Assembly (NCBI GenBank): GCA_016716435.1 | Contig: JADJWI010000008.1 | Location: 873,501-937,500 of the forward strand | From: Acidobacteriota bacterium | GTDB lineage: Bacteria > Acidobacteriota > Blastocatellia > Pyrinomonadales > Pyrinomonadaceae | Direction of reading: 5' to 3' | Length of the DNA: 64,000 bases | Shown: positions 51,517 to 61,316 of the stretch, piece by piece | How positions within the stretch are numbered: position 1 is the stretch's first letter | How the letters are laid out: every line of letters starts with the position of its first letter | Program-made: the position numbers and the translations under genes | The notes under the pieces: model-generated | The model's input: only the letters and a program-made list of their open reading frames with translations | The model's database searches: none | What the model was told of the DNA's origin: nothing

Positions 51517-53115
51517 TCACCTAGTTGTTGCTCGATACCACAATACGTTCTCAGAATTAAGAACCAGATCGTACTCGCGAACAATAAGTTCATAGGTAGT
51601 CGGGGTGTTCTTCCGAATAAGTTCCAAACAAAAGGGATACAAAACCAGGTTTTCCGGTCGGGATTTTGTTATCTCCTCCTCGAGTTTACGCCATTGGCCT
51701 TCGACAAAGAATTCCGGCATCCAGCCGTTCGATGAGATCGGCGGGATCTTGTCGTTAAGATAGTAGTAATGCGGTTCGGCACATGCCCAAATGTCGCTTC
51801 CGCCTGATTGAAGGCCTGCTGCGCGAGACTGGTCGATGACTTTCCGGTATACTTCCCAGCTATCTCCTATTGGGCCAACCAGTCCATTTTCATAACCAAA
51901 GTCGCGCGGCATAAGGCTCGATTTCACAGCCCGCACCGTGAAGACATTAAAAATGGATATAGTGATGACCGTTGCTACAGTAAATATAGCAGCCGCGGTT
52001 CGCCTGTGGGCCCAATGACGGCTATCAATTAAGAGAATCATTTCGTCCATACCGCGAAGAGCAAGAAAGCCGAGCGGTACGACGAAAAGCATGAAGTGAT
52101 ATGCCCACCATGATGTTGCCTGCATTATCAAAACAAACAGCCCGACGACCAGCCAGACGCAAAAGCACCATGTGTAAATGGATCGGACGTCGCGGGTCGC
52201 TTTGGTTTTGCCGCCCCTTGTTTCATTGCCCTGGGTCCTGAAACGCCTGATCGTCGTCAGGAGCCCGAACACGGACGTTAGTAGAATTAGCGGGGCGAAG
52301 GTAAGTGCGAACCATACGACGCTATTTGCCAGGGTCGACAAACGCTCAGCCCCGGCATGGGCCGCAACCGCCTGTTGGGGATACTGGAACGTACTGTAGA
52401 TGATCTCATCAAGTATTCCGTCGTACCAATATTTCACAAGAAAGAGAGCGATAATGGCCGCGGCAACACTCCAAATCGAAAGCAGGCTCAACGCCGCCCC
52501 GGAGAGTGTCAATCTGCTCGACTTCCAAACCGTAGTGGTTATAGCCGCAAGCGTCAGCAGGCCAAGAAGCGGAAGAAATGCGAACTTAAGCATCAACGCG
52601 GAGGCGATTGCCAGCCCGCTCACGAAGATTCCGATCATCCACGTTAATGAGCCGACCGAATCACAAGTTCTGGGAATAAATGCAAATGACAAAAACAAGG
52701 GAAATCCGACAAGCGTTTCAACTTGAGTCATCTGTAGGCTGCCAGCGGTTGCGTAGTAATACCCAACCGTTGTGAGCGGCATCAGGTATCGTAGCCAGTC
52801 ATTCTCGAATTGTTCGTCTGTGATCCAAATCAGTGCCGCCGAAAATACTATCCAATACAAAAGCTCAAAAAAATGAATGCCTATTTCCGAAAATCCGAAG
52901 ATCCGGCCCGCAAATTCATAAAAATAGAAAATGCCCGGCTGCTTGACGTCCCATAGATCCACGTAAAGCTGCGACCCTCCCGCAAGCCCCTTGGCATAGA
53001 CCAAAAACATTGCTTGATCGCCGTTGAACGATTCAGATAGTCGAATAAGACCGAAAACAAACGCGATTGCTAAAGCAGCAAACGAAGCAATGATCTTAAG
53101 GTGGCGTTGAGTCAT
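51517..53115 (-). CDS. GT39-like integral-membrane glycosyltransferase
   Basis: A 532-residue polytopic protein (about 12 hydrophobic helices) from ATG 53115; an AGGGGAT sequence lies upstream. An open frame to 53409 has a hydrophilic start without sense and is rejected. SESFNGDQAMFLVYAKGLAGGSQLYVDLWDVKQPGIFYFYEFAGRIFG near residues 27-75 is the first periplasmic loop typical of PMT/ArnT-type lipid-linked-sugar transferases, with an Asp pair (GDQ). The C-terminal domain (about 410-532) is soluble. Substrate unknown. It is the last gene of the polysaccharide locus. Confidence 0.75.
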   Translation of the reverse strand: MTQRHLKIIASFAALAIAFVFGLIRLSESFNGDQAMFLVYAKGLAGGSQLYVDLWDVKQPGIFYFYEFAGRIFGFSEIGIHFFELLYWIVFSAALIWITDEQFENDWLRYLMPLTTVGYYYATAGSLQMTQVETLVGFPLFLSFAFIPRTCDSVGSLTWMIGIFVSGLAIASALMLKFAFLPLLGLLTLAAITTTVWKSSRLTLSGAALSLLSIWSVAAAIIALFLVKYWYDGILDEIIYSTFQYPQQAVAAHAGAERLSTLANSVVWFALTFAPLILLTSVFGLLTTIRRFRTQGNETRGGKTKATRDVRSIYTWCFCVWLVVGLFVLIMQATSWWAYHFMLFVVPLGFLALRGMDEMILLIDSRHWAHRRTAAAIFTVATVITISIFNVFTVRAVKSSLMPRDFGYENGLVGPIGDSWEVYRKVIDQSRAAGLQSGGSDIWACAEPHYYYLNDKIPPISSNGWMPEFFVEGQWRKLEEEITKSRPENLVLYPFCLELIRKNTPTTYELIVREYDLVLNSENVLWYRATTR

Positions 53116-53314
53116 GGTATCCCCTAGGGTTCGTAACTGTACCTTTCTTCCGTCGACAGAGACAACTGTTGATACCGCGCATTCCGAGGTCAATGTCTGC
53201 GGTTGAGCGATCAGCCGGCTTATGGCTTCACTTCCGGGTAACTTCAATAGGTCGCAGGGGTTGCGGTGACGAGCTCTCCTTACCGGTCCCGATCCGAAAG
53301 ATCTACGCCGCTCA

Positions 53315-54151
53315 TCAACGCTTCCGATAGATCGCGTAGAACAGGTCGTCCGATATATAGGGCAGTCGTATTCGGTCCGGTATGAGTCCGAGCCCTGGCA
53401 TTCTTCCAAGGCGGTATCTGAGTAACGACTTAATGTGATCGCCCGCGATCCATTTCAATGTTCTGCCTCCGCTAAGCTTCTCAAAGCCTAGCGGGCTGAG
53501 ACATCTGTCAAGGCCCTCTGAGCTGAACCATTGCAGAACGCTCGGCGGCGAGTATTCGTGCCAGTGTTTGCCGAGCGTTCGGGCAACTATCGAACCGCGA
53601 TCCCAGGTTTCGATCAGCAGCAGTCCGCGGTCCGTCAGCAGGTCGCGCGCTTTTTCGAATGCCCGCATCGGCTCGCGAAAATGGGCAACTACCTGTATCA
53701 TCGCGATGGCCGAAAACCGGTCGGACTCACCAAATGCCTCAAGCGTTCCGTGGCGAATGTCGAGCCCTAGTTGGACGCGGCCGTAGGAACCGATCATTTC
53801 GTTAGGCTCGATGCCGGTTCCGTTCCACCCCGCGTCATGAAAACCCTTCAGCGTAAAGCCAGCCGCACAACCTACGTCCAGGATCCTCCCGGGTTCCGTA
53901 TGGCGGGCTAGCTTTCGTGCGTAAAAGACTCCTCGTTTTCGAAGTAGCCGCTCTTCCGAAAGATAGTCCGCATAGCCTGCTCCGCCTTCCGTGAAATAGT
54001 GGTCGCCGTAAACCCGCTCGATGTGGTCCTCTTCGTCCCCGGTTTCGGCGAACCTGTGCCCGCACTCCTTGCAGTCAAGGATGTTGATACCCGAGACCTC
54101 AAAAACAAAGGCCTGCATCCGTGATCTGCAAAGGGGGCAGGGCATAGGCAT
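53315..54151 (-). CDS. SAM-dependent methyltransferase with an N-terminal zinc ribbon
   Basis: A 278-residue protein. A zinc ribbon with C5/C8 and C27/C30 (CPLC and CKECGH) precedes the class I Rossmann fold, with SAM motif LDVGCAAGFT (about 91-100). Similar proteins in sugar and O-antigen clusters methylate glycans or modified sugars. It starts 1 bp past the stop of the deacetylase gene, so the two are coupled. The acceptor is not predictable. Confidence 0.88.
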   Translation of the reverse strand: MPMPCPLCRSRMQAFVFEVSGINILDCKECGHRFAETGDEEDHIERVYGDHYFTEGGAGYADYLSEERLLRKRGVFYARKLARHTEPGRILDVGCAAGFTLKGFHDAGWNGTGIEPNEMIGSYGRVQLGLDIRHGTLEAFGESDRFSAIAMIQVVAHFREPMRAFEKARDLLTDRGLLLIETWDRGSIVARTLGKHWHEYSPPSVLQWFSSEGLDRCLSPLGFEKLSGGRTLKWIAGDHIKSLLRYRLGRMPGLGLIPDRIRLPYISDDLFYAIYRKR

Positions 54152-54152
54152 T

Positions 54153-55133
54153 TCACTGTACTGCGGCCGGATCCGTACTGGTCAATGGCCGGCTACGCTT
54201 GCCCGCGATCTCCGCGTGTTCCCCTAGCTTTACCGTTTCGAAATCGCGTGTTAGTCTGCCGACAAATTCGTTAAGCAACTCGATCTTCTTCTTATGGTCC
54301 ATATTCATTGCCGGAAAGAACTCGAGCTCCCGAGCGTCTCCGCCGTCCAGAAAGTCGAGCGGATGCAGAAGCATCGAAGGCTCTACGCCGGCAAGCTTGC
54401 AGAACCGAAGGGCCGCATTGAAGTAAAGCCACGCTGACGTTTCTGAAAAACATGCAAGGTAAAGTAGATATGAGAAATGGATCGGTGTCTTTACGCCCGG
54501 AAAGGTGGTCACCGGTATCTCCATCAGTTTTCGGCCGTTCACGTTCAATTCGTGCGCTTTCAGGGTCACGAAGCCGTCACCAAACGTTCCGAAGAGCTTC
54601 TTCCTCTTCTCTCGCTCTTCCTGAGACATTTTTGGCGACCGCAGAAAGTAATACGCTCTCGCCAAAGGGCCTATATATGTCGGAAACTTTGAACAGTCGT
54701 ATTTGTAGCCTCTTTCGGCTAGGACCTCCTCTACCGTTGCCGAAAGGCTGAAACCCGGCCCGCGAAAGCCGATCGGCTGCCGCCCCGTCGCGGATTCGAT
54801 CGCTGCTTCGGCCTTATCAAACTCCTCGGTCAATTGCTCCTTCGAGTAAAGGTGCAGCCACGGCTCGTGATTGAATGAATGGTTCCCGATCTCATGTCCC
54901 GCCGCCGGTATTTGCGCTAGAGCCTCGCGGTTCTTCTCAAGTGCGGCGTCCTGCCCGACGATAAAGTAGGTAATTGCAAGGTCTTGCTCCTTAAAAAATG
55001 CGAGCGATCGCGGTACCACGGTCTCCAGATATGTTGGAAACGTTTCCCAACCGCTGTCGCCATGTGTCTTCATATACGACCACTTATTATCTAGGTCGAG
55101 CGAAAGGCTTGCGATCGGTTTGGCGGAGTTCAT
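54153..55133 (-). CDS. Polysaccharide deacetylase (NodB domain)
   Basis: A 326-residue protein. Conserved NodB features include ASLSLDLDNKWSY (the catalytic and metal Asp), ITYFIVGQDA, and HEIGNHSFNHEPW (metal His pair), then GFRGPGFSLS. Such enzymes remove N- or O-acetyl groups from exopolysaccharides or peptidoglycan. It has no signal peptide, so it may act on a lipid-linked precursor in the cytosol, in keeping with its cluster. It belongs to the minus-strand block with the FAD oxidoreductase 40 bp upstream. Confidence 0.9.
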   Translation of the reverse strand: MNSAKPIASLSLDLDNKWSYMKTHGDSGWETFPTYLETVVPRSLAFFKEQDLAITYFIVGQDAALEKNREALAQIPAAGHEIGNHSFNHEPWLHLYSKEQLTEEFDKAEAAIESATGRQPIGFRGPGFSLSATVEEVLAERGYKYDCSKFPTYIGPLARAYYFLRSPKMSQEEREKRKKLFGTFGDGFVTLKAHELNVNGRKLMEIPVTTFPGVKTPIHFSYLLYLACFSETSAWLYFNAALRFCKLAGVEPSMLLHPLDFLDGGDARELEFFPAMNMDHKKKIELLNEFVGRLTRDFETVKLGEHAEIAGKRSRPLTSTDPAAVQ

Positions 55134-55172
55134 AATGCAGCGATTTCGGGCCGGCTTTTCCGGCCTTGCGGT

Positions 55173-56465
55173 TCAAAGATGGTCGCAAAAGAACGCCTCG
55201 GCAAGCTGAACCGTTTCGTTTACGTTAAGCGTTCCGTTGGCGATGTGCGACGAGTTCAGAACATACACCCCTTTGATCGAGGTTCTCACCGGGGCGACCA
55301 GTTCCGAGTATCCGACCACTGGGATAGGGAATACCTCCTTGACCCGCGATATCCTCATCTCGGCCACGTCGCTCCGCGAAAGCTCCGGATACATCGCTTC
55401 AAGTCCGGCCAGGAACCGTTCCTTTATTGTCTCGTCCGTTTCCGTGAACATTTCGTCATTCGGAGAAAGATACTTCGGAAGGTAGACCAGCGAATTCCCA
55501 TCGAACTCGCTCTTTTCTACCAGGGCCGTCATTTCGATGATTCCCGTAAATGGCGTTTCGTCCGTTATGTTCGTCACATAAAATTCTGACAAAGGCCGCT
55601 TCAGAATTAGTGAAGCACAAATGATCCCCTGATACGGTATCGCCTCGTATCGCGCCTTTTCCTCCTGAGTGAGTTCGGGCAGCATTCCTGCGGCCGCTCG
55701 CGGTGTACAGGTCAGCAAGGCCGCATCAAAGTCATCCGAATGGCCTTCCGCCTCCACCTTGACCTTCCCGCCCTCAGAATGAATACTCTTTGCCCGGGTG
55801 TTGAGCTTTATCTCTACGCCGAGTTCGGCGAGCCGCTCTCCAAACCGGCCGAGCACGCGGGCATACCCGCCGCGTACGTAGCCGAACATTTCTCTCTTGA
55901 GCCCCGATCGCCGTGCCGCATACATCCGTTGGATCGTCGCCCAGATGAAAGCGGCAGACGTTTCCTTGTAGCTGTCACCGAGCTTGGCTCTAAGGAGCGG
56001 CCGCCACATTCGCTGAAACGTCTTCCTGCCCGACAGCCGGGTCAGCCATTCTTCGACCGAGATCTTTTCAAGCTTACGCCAATTCTTTACCTTCGAGGCA
56101 TAAAAGATCGTGCCGCCTAGCCGCAATTTGCTTATCAGGTCGAGCGGCGGAAATCGCAGGAACTCCATTGTGTTGGACATCGAGTAGAGCTTTCCGCCGG
56201 AGTAAAAGCCCGTCCGCGTCTCCACCCACCGAAATTCGTCCCCGAGGCCGATCTCTTCGACTATCGCCCGGGTATAGCTGTCCGAAAGCAGCGTAACGTG
56301 GTAATGCTTGTCCCACCTGATGCCGCCGATGTCCCAGGCCGCCGCCAGCCCGCCGATCTCGGGCCCCAATTCAAACACCGTGACCTTGTCTCCGCGTTTT
56401 GCACATCGCAGCGCGACGGTCAAACCAAGAAACCCGGCACCAACTATCGCTATACGTCTGCTCAT
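55173..56465 (-). CDS. FAD/NAD(P)-dependent oxidoreductase (protoporphyrinogen-oxidase-like or amine-oxidase fold)
   Basis: A 430-residue protein from ATG 56465; the TTG one codon earlier is an alternative. The Rossmann FAD loop is IAIVGAGFLGL (about 5-15), followed by VTVFELGPEIGGLAAAWDIGGIRWDKHYHVTLLSD as in the amine-oxidase/UDP-galactopyranose mutase/phytoene-desaturase group, and YVLNSSHIANGTLNVNETVQLAE at the C-terminal FAD-binding end. In polysaccharide clusters such proteins often rearrange or oxidise activated sugars. Its ATG overlaps the stop of the acyltransferase (TGATG). The substrate is unknown. Confidence 0.82.
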   Translation of the reverse strand: MSRRIAIVGAGFLGLTVALRCAKRGDKVTVFELGPEIGGLAAAWDIGGIRWDKHYHVTLLSDSYTRAIVEEIGLGDEFRWVETRTGFYSGGKLYSMSNTMEFLRFPPLDLISKLRLGGTIFYASKVKNWRKLEKISVEEWLTRLSGRKTFQRMWRPLLRAKLGDSYKETSAAFIWATIQRMYAARRSGLKREMFGYVRGGYARVLGRFGERLAELGVEIKLNTRAKSIHSEGGKVKVEAEGHSDDFDAALLTCTPRAAAGMLPELTQEEKARYEAIPYQGIICASLILKRPLSEFYVTNITDETPFTGIIEMTALVEKSEFDGNSLVYLPKYLSPNDEMFTETDETIKERFLAGLEAMYPELSRSDVAEMRISRVKEVFPIPVVGYSELVAPVRTSIKGVYVLNSSHIANGTLNVNETVQLAEAFFCDHL

Positions 56466-57094
56466 CAATGGCCCGGATCGCTATCAAGGCTATTCTCGAT
56501 CGGCGAGACAAGGCGTTCCTTGATCGTGTAGCGAAGCCCACACTCACACGCGTATTCCGCCGCCTCCGGCTCGCCAAAGCGATAAAAAAGTAGCCCGCAT
56601 TTGCATACTGCACCTATTGATTTGGCCGGGCTTCCGATCGCGAGGTGATGGTCCGGAATGCTCTTTGTGACCAGCGAACCCATACCGATCATCGCCCACC
56701 GCCCGATCTCAAGGTCATTGCCGATCACACATCCTGCACCTATCGTCGCCCCGGCCCGAACCACGGTCGGCAGCGTATGCTCGTCAGGTTCGCTCGGGCG
56801 AAGTGACTTTAGATCCGGAAAGGTCGCCCGCGGGAATCGGTCGTTCGTAAATGTGGTCGAGGCCGATATCATGACCCCGTCCTCGATCGTCACCGCCGCA
56901 CAGATATAGACCATCGCATTGATCTTTACCCGGTTCCCGATCTTTACATCGTAGGCGATGTAGGACTTTTCGCCGACGATGCATTCCTCCCCGATCGTCG
57001 CCCCGTGCCTTATATGGACGTTGTCCCATATGCTGCTGCCTTCGCCGATCGTGACGCCTTCTTCGATTATCGCTGTAGGGTGAATACGTGTCAT
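56465..57094 (-). CDS. Hexapeptide-repeat acyltransferase (WbpD/WlbB-like)
   Basis: A 209-residue product from ATG 57094; an earlier in-frame GTG/ATG region (to 57160) lacks a ribosome-binding site. The left-handed beta helix begins IHPTAIIEEGVTIGEGSSIWDNVHIRHGATIGEECIVG and ends VVTK/LVTKSIPDHHLAIGSPAKSIG. It is close to the WbpD/WlbB family that acetylates the 3-amino group of UDP-GlcNAc3N-type sugars. A C-terminal CKCG...CECG tail (about 172-195) looks like an added zinc site. Gfo/Idh and DegT genes upstream fit the same pathway. Confidence 0.88.
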   Translation of the reverse strand: MTRIHPTAIIEEGVTIGEGSSIWDNVHIRHGATIGEECIVGEKSYIAYDVKIGNRVKINAMVYICAAVTIEDGVMISASTTFTNDRFPRATFPDLKSLRPSEPDEHTLPTVVRAGATIGAGCVIGNDLEIGRWAMIGMGSLVTKSIPDHHLAIGSPAKSIGAVCKCGLLFYRFGEPEAAEYACECGLRYTIKERLVSPIENSLDSDPGH

Positions 57095-57185
57095 AGCTCG
57101 TGCGATCTTTTTTCCGACGTCGGTAACATTATTTACCCCGGCCGGTCTTGGCCGCCGCAACCGGACGTCGGGTCAACTTCTTCGT

Positions 57186-58202
57186 TTACGCTGCCGACGC
57201 GGTACTTTCGGCCGTCGGGCCCGACCCGACCGACTCCCAGTGGTTTGCATTCAGCGACCGGTATGCCGCCTCGATCACCTCGACCGAGGCAAGTGCTCCC
57301 GCTGGATTGATCAATAGATCTTCTTTTCCGACCGATGCTCCCGAAAAATTCCGGATCTTCGACTTAAAGGCCTGTACCTTGTCATAGCCGCTCCCGAAAA
57401 CGGTCCAGTCCGGCGAGGAGTTGAGCTTATACTTCGATTCTCGCCAGCCGATATGCAGCGTCCCCTGCGTACCGTAAATGCTGATAAAATACGGAAGCTC
57501 TTTGTTGATTCCCCATGTTAGGTCAACCGAGGCGACGACGCCGTTCGCCGTCCGTGCCAGCAGCCGGACATTCTCATCCACCTTCAGGCCCTGCGTCGCT
57601 CCGGTCTCGATCGCCAGCACATCCGATATCGGGCCTAGAAAATATCGGATGATATCGACCGAGTGGGTACCATTGTCCATCAGTACACCTCCGCCCGAGA
57701 TCGAAGGCGTCGAGTTCCAGCGGCCGGACATATCGACCTTTGCAGTGAACGCGTTCTCGAACTGGATCACCTCTCCAAGAGCTCCCGAGGCAAGCATTGC
57801 TTTCGCTTTGATCACATCGTCCACGTACCGGAACTTTGAGGCCATCGTGAACGTGACCCCTGTCGTTTCGGCCGTCTCGATCATCCTTCGGGCTTCTGCC
57901 GGCGAAATGCAAAGCGGCTTCTCGCAAAGAACGTGGATGCCCTTCTGCATCAGCGCGACCGCGATGTCGGCATGCGTGTTCGGCGGGGTTGCGATGATCA
58001 CCGCATCCGGTTTCGCTTCTTCCACCATAGCCACATGGTCGGTGAAAACCTTTGCTTGAAAGGGCTCGGCAAAGGCCTCGGCAGCATCCCGGCGAATATC
58101 CGTTACGGCCGCAAGCGTGCCGCATTCATTCGTCTTAAAAGCTTGGGAGTACGTCTGTGCGATCCCCCCTGTCCCGATTATTCCGTATTTCAATCTGTTC
58201 AT
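57186..58202 (-). CDS. Gfo/Idh/MocA-family sugar oxidoreductase
   Basis: A 338-residue product from ATG 58202; the longer frame to 58436 runs over basic, unlikely sequence. The NAD-binding loop GIIGTGGIAQ (about 7-16) and the catalytic-site CEKP (residues 93-96) are present. VASKFRY-type and DNGTHSVDIIRYFLG segments follow, typical of this family. WbpB/WlbA enzymes of the family oxidise C3 of UDP-GlcNAcA, and inositol dehydrogenases belong here too. The adjacent DegT aminotransferase and acyltransferase support a sugar-modifying role. Confidence 0.9.
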   Translation of the reverse strand: MNRLKYGIIGTGGIAQTYSQAFKTNECGTLAAVTDIRRDAAEAFAEPFQAKVFTDHVAMVEEAKPDAVIIATPPNTHADIAVALMQKGIHVLCEKPLCISPAEARRMIETAETTGVTFTMASKFRYVDDVIKAKAMLASGALGEVIQFENAFTAKVDMSGRWNSTPSISGGGVLMDNGTHSVDIIRYFLGPISDVLAIETGATQGLKVDENVRLLARTANGVVASVDLTWGINKELPYFISIYGTQGTLHIGWRESKYKLNSSPDWTVFGSGYDKVQAFKSKIRNFSGASVGKEDLLINPAGALASVEVIEAAYRSLNANHWESVGSGPTAESTASAA

Positions 58203-58296
58203 AACACAAGATCTTAGCTGCAAAGTTGATTTGGGCCGCCCACGAGCGGCCCGTTGACTAGATCGCCGGGCCCGCGGTCCGACGCTCGGCCGCCGG

Positions 58297-59529
58297 CTAG
58301 GCGATTCGGATTGCTTCTGCCGCCTCCTTGATCGAGGCCACAAGGAAATTGGCATGCTCCGCAGTGTATTTTTCGTTGATCGGGAGCACGAGAACATCGT
58401 GAAGCCCCTTAAAGGTTCCTGGGAAGTGTTCTTCACTGTAATCGACCGCTTCCGGCCTCGCTAAGTTGAAGGGATAGTGGCTGTCGCCGAATGTGTTCTG
58501 CTCCGCAAACACTTTGCACCGGAACGCCGGCTTTACGACGTATCGCGGGGCCGAAGCCACATCATAGACCTTAAGAGCTTTCGCCAGGCCGACAGAGCCA
58601 TCCGCCAGCTTCGCGTCATCTACCCGGAGGCAATATTTCCAATACGTCATTGTCGAGCCCTCTGCGGCTTCGTAGCTCTCAATGCCGTCGATGTCTTTGA
58701 GGCCCTCGTGCAGTATTCCCGCGATCTTCCTTCGCTGCTCCACACAGGCATCAAGCTTCTTTAGCTGCTCGTAGGCCAGTGCTGCCTGCAGTTCCGTCAT
58801 CCGGTAATTGAGCGAGGCAAAATAATGGTCCGGGTTCGGGTCGCCGTATCCCCAGGCCTTGTTTATAAAGAGATACATTCGGCGGGCCAGAGCATCGTCA
58901 TTTGTCACGACTATGCCGCCTTCGCCCGTGGTCATATGCTTGCCCTGTTGAAATGAGAAAGCGCCGATCTTGCCGATCGTCCCTACATATTTGCCGTCGC
59001 ACTGCGCGAGAAAAGATTGTGCCGTATCTTCGATGACCGGTATTCCCCGTGAATCCGCAAGTTCCATTATCGCCTTCATCTCGCAGGGGTTTCCGAACAG
59101 GTGAGTCACAATGATCGCTTTTGTTTTCTCTGACAGCACCCTCTCGATGGTCTCTGCGGTAACGTTCAGCGTCTTCGGGTCAACATCGGCAAAGACCGGT
59201 ATCGCCCCCTGAAAGACGATCGGGGTCAGTGCCCCCATGTCCGTTATCGATGTGGTGACGATCTCATCACCCGGGTTCGGGTTTATCGCCGCTATCGCAA
59301 CGTGGACCGCGGCCGAGCCCGAGTTGCACGCATAGGCATATTTTACGCCCAGCCGTTTTGCAAATGCTTCCTCAAGCATCCGGCCGTATTTCCCCTTGGT
59401 CGTTATCAAAGTGCCGGTGTTGATTACATCCGCGATCGCATCCAGCTCTTCTTTGCCAAATGAACGGCCGCTTATGTCCTGATCCGAAGGCAGTTTGATA
59501 TTTACTTCACTTGTTGCTGTTGTTGCCAT
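58297..59529 (-). CDS. DegT/DnrJ/EryC1-type PLP aminotransferase
   Basis: A 410-residue PLP aminotransferase. The PLP Lys is K197 in GAFSFQQGKHMTTGEGGIVVTND, and VIEDTAQSF is the Asp loop binding the pyridine nitrogen. A GGAAGGAATC site precedes ATG 59529. The family transfers an amino group to a keto-sugar (here most likely the C3-ketone of a UDP-sugar, made by the neighbouring Gfo/Idh enzyme). The FSFQQGKHMTTGEGG form also occurs in aminocyclitol enzymes such as scyllo-inosose aminotransferases, so that substrate is possible. Confidence 0.92.
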   Translation of the reverse strand: MATTATSEVNIKLPSDQDISGRSFGKEELDAIADVINTGTLITTKGKYGRMLEEAFAKRLGVKYAYACNSGSAAVHVAIAAINPNPGDEIVTTSITDMGALTPIVFQGAIPVFADVDPKTLNVTAETIERVLSEKTKAIIVTHLFGNPCEMKAIMELADSRGIPVIEDTAQSFLAQCDGKYVGTIGKIGAFSFQQGKHMTTGEGGIVVTNDDALARRMYLFINKAWGYGDPNPDHYFASLNYRMTELQAALAYEQLKKLDACVEQRRKIAGILHEGLKDIDGIESYEAAEGSTMTYWKYCLRVDDAKLADGSVGLAKALKVYDVASAPRYVVKPAFRCKVFAEQNTFGDSHYPFNLARPEAVDYSEEHFPGTFKGLHDVLVLPINEKYTAEHANFLVASIKEAAEAIRIA

Positions 59530-59568
59530 GATTCCTTCCTTTTATTTATCTTCGTTTGTGGTCGATGG

Positions 59569-61260
59569 TTATTTGATGGCTTCTTCCTGCGAAGAAGGTC
59601 TAATAGAAGCCGTTTTCCCGAATATTCGCATTTTTGCAAGTCTTGCGAGCAACTTCAAATGCCCTGCTATCGTTTTGGCGGTCTTCATCTTTGAGAGGCC
59701 GAAAAGTCGCACCTCGAGCACCGCCGGATGCTCCACGATCGTTGCACCTTCGATATGCAGCTTCCCGAGTAGCTCCGCTACGCCCAAAAAGCCTGTTTCC
59801 TTGATCTCGATGTCTGCTACCGATGACCGGCGATATATGCGAAAACAGCTTGTATAGGTCGCAAGTTCACTTTTTAATGTCTTGCGGTAAAGAAATGATG
59901 CTCCTCTTGAGAGAAATAATCGCCAACCGGGAACATTCTTCACCCGGCCGCCAATGTGGTACGGGGAGGCTGTGACCAGATCGACCCCATTCTTGAATAA
60001 TGGAAGCATCGCCGCGATCTCATATGGATCGTATGTGCAATCACAATCGATCGAACAGACTATCTCCGTCGTTGAGGCACGGATCCCGGTCATTATGGCC
60101 CCGGCGACCCCCAGGTTCTTCTCGTGTCGGATGATCCTAAAGTTCTTGTCGTTTCCGAAATACTCTGCCAATTTGTCGTAGGTCGCGTCCGTACTCTTGT
60201 CATCAACGAATGTCGCGTGCATCTCGTAGCCGCGCTCTGCAAGCTCGTGTCTTACGCCCTCGAGCGTTTTGGCCAGATAGGGAAGCGACTCAACCTCGTT
60301 GTAGCACGGGACCACAACCGTCACCGGTGTTTCTGTCGGCGTCTTTGCTCCATCTGCGAAGGCAATGGCGGATGTTTGGCCCTTGAATTCCATTTCGCCT
60401 CGGTCCGCGGCTAGCGAGCCCTCGAGTCCAAGATGCCCTGCGACCGAATCGAACCTATGGGTCGTTAGCAGGTCGCGAACCACCCAGTCCATTTTGTCGA
60501 GCTTCCGGTAATGCCGGAGCTTGTTTCTCAGGCTCGCTGCCGAGATTCGCGGCTGCTCGGGGTCAAGTTCCCAAACGTGAAAGTAAAAGACGAACGGGCC
60601 TTTCTTCGCCTCGTCCCATCGCCTTATCGCATGCTTCGTTATCGAATATGGGATCTGCCTGATGTAGTTGCCGCCCGAGATCGGTACGAGGGCAGCAAAA
60701 AGGTCAATAGTCGAATACGGGAATTCCCATATCGGGCCCGAGGCCGTCTCGATGACCGATGCCGTTCTCAGCTCCCGAGCATCCTTTCGTACCGGCAGGA
60801 ATGAGGCGTCATAGGCCATTCCCTCTTCGGCCAATGCATCAAGCACCCATGCGTCCCGAGCAAAGCTTAATTTTTCGGCCGCCCGATGCCCGAGCACCTT
60901 TTGGCCCGTCGCCGATTCTATCGCTAGCGTCGTGCGGTCAAGGTCTGCCTTGAATTCGTCGCGTGAGAGGTTCACCAGGCCGCGATGATAAAATCCCCGG
61001 CTCGCCACCTCGTGTCCGCGTCGGGCGATCTCTTTGATCAGGCCGGGATTCTGTTCCGCTATCCATCCGAGTACAAAGAAAGTAGCTTTTGTATCAGATT
61101 TGTCGAGCAGCTCGAGGGCCTTTTCCGTGTTTTGCTCGTACCGGGTTTGAAAATTGGGCCAATTCCGCTTTCTTATCAGCGAATCGAACGCTCCGACGTG
61201 GAAATAATCTTCGACCAGGATCGTCAGAAGGTGGGTTTTATCATTTGATCTGGACGTCAT
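59569..61260 (-). CDS. Fusion of polysaccharide deacetylase and family 2 glycosyltransferase
   Basis: A 563-residue protein from ATG 61260; a GTG at 61293 would add 11 residues. Residues 1-270 form a NodB-type deacetylase of the XrtA/PEP-CTERM-associated kind: LTILVEDYFHVGAFDSLI, TKATFFVLGWIAEQNPGL and HEVASRGFYH, then FYFHVWELDPEQPRI. A low-complexity linker (about 275-315) leads to a GT2 domain: VTVVVPCYNEVESLPYL, VDDKSTDATYDKL, GVAGAIMTGIRAS and SIDCDCTYDPYEI (DXD-like DCD). A single polypeptide carrying both a GT2 and a deacetylase suggests coupled sugar addition and N-deacetylation. There is no membrane helix at the C-terminus, unlike NodC. Confidence 0.88.
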   Translation of the reverse strand: MTSRSNDKTHLLTILVEDYFHVGAFDSLIRKRNWPNFQTRYEQNTEKALELLDKSDTKATFFVLGWIAEQNPGLIKEIARRGHEVASRGFYHRGLVNLSRDEFKADLDRTTLAIESATGQKVLGHRAAEKLSFARDAWVLDALAEEGMAYDASFLPVRKDARELRTASVIETASGPIWEFPYSTIDLFAALVPISGGNYIRQIPYSITKHAIRRWDEAKKGPFVFYFHVWELDPEQPRISAASLRNKLRHYRKLDKMDWVVRDLLTTHRFDSVAGHLGLEGSLAADRGEMEFKGQTSAIAFADGAKTPTETPVTVVVPCYNEVESLPYLAKTLEGVRHELAERGYEMHATFVDDKSTDATYDKLAEYFGNDKNFRIIRHEKNLGVAGAIMTGIRASTTEIVCSIDCDCTYDPYEIAAMLPLFKNGVDLVTASPYHIGGRVKNVPGWRLFLSRGASFLYRKTLKSELATYTSCFRIYRRSSVADIEIKETGFLGVAELLGKLHIEGATIVEHPAVLEVRLFGLSKMKTAKTIAGHLKLLARLAKMRIFGKTASIRPSSQEEAIK

Positions 61261-61316
61261 TGGGATATAACTTTCATTCCTTGACGCATTCACCGTCCGA
61301 CTTTTGCCGAAGAAAA

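Noticed and set aside
53116..53409. N-terminal extension of the GT39-like protein to 53409
   Set aside because: Its translation is charged and unlike a leader, whereas ATG 53115 begins directly before the first membrane helix.
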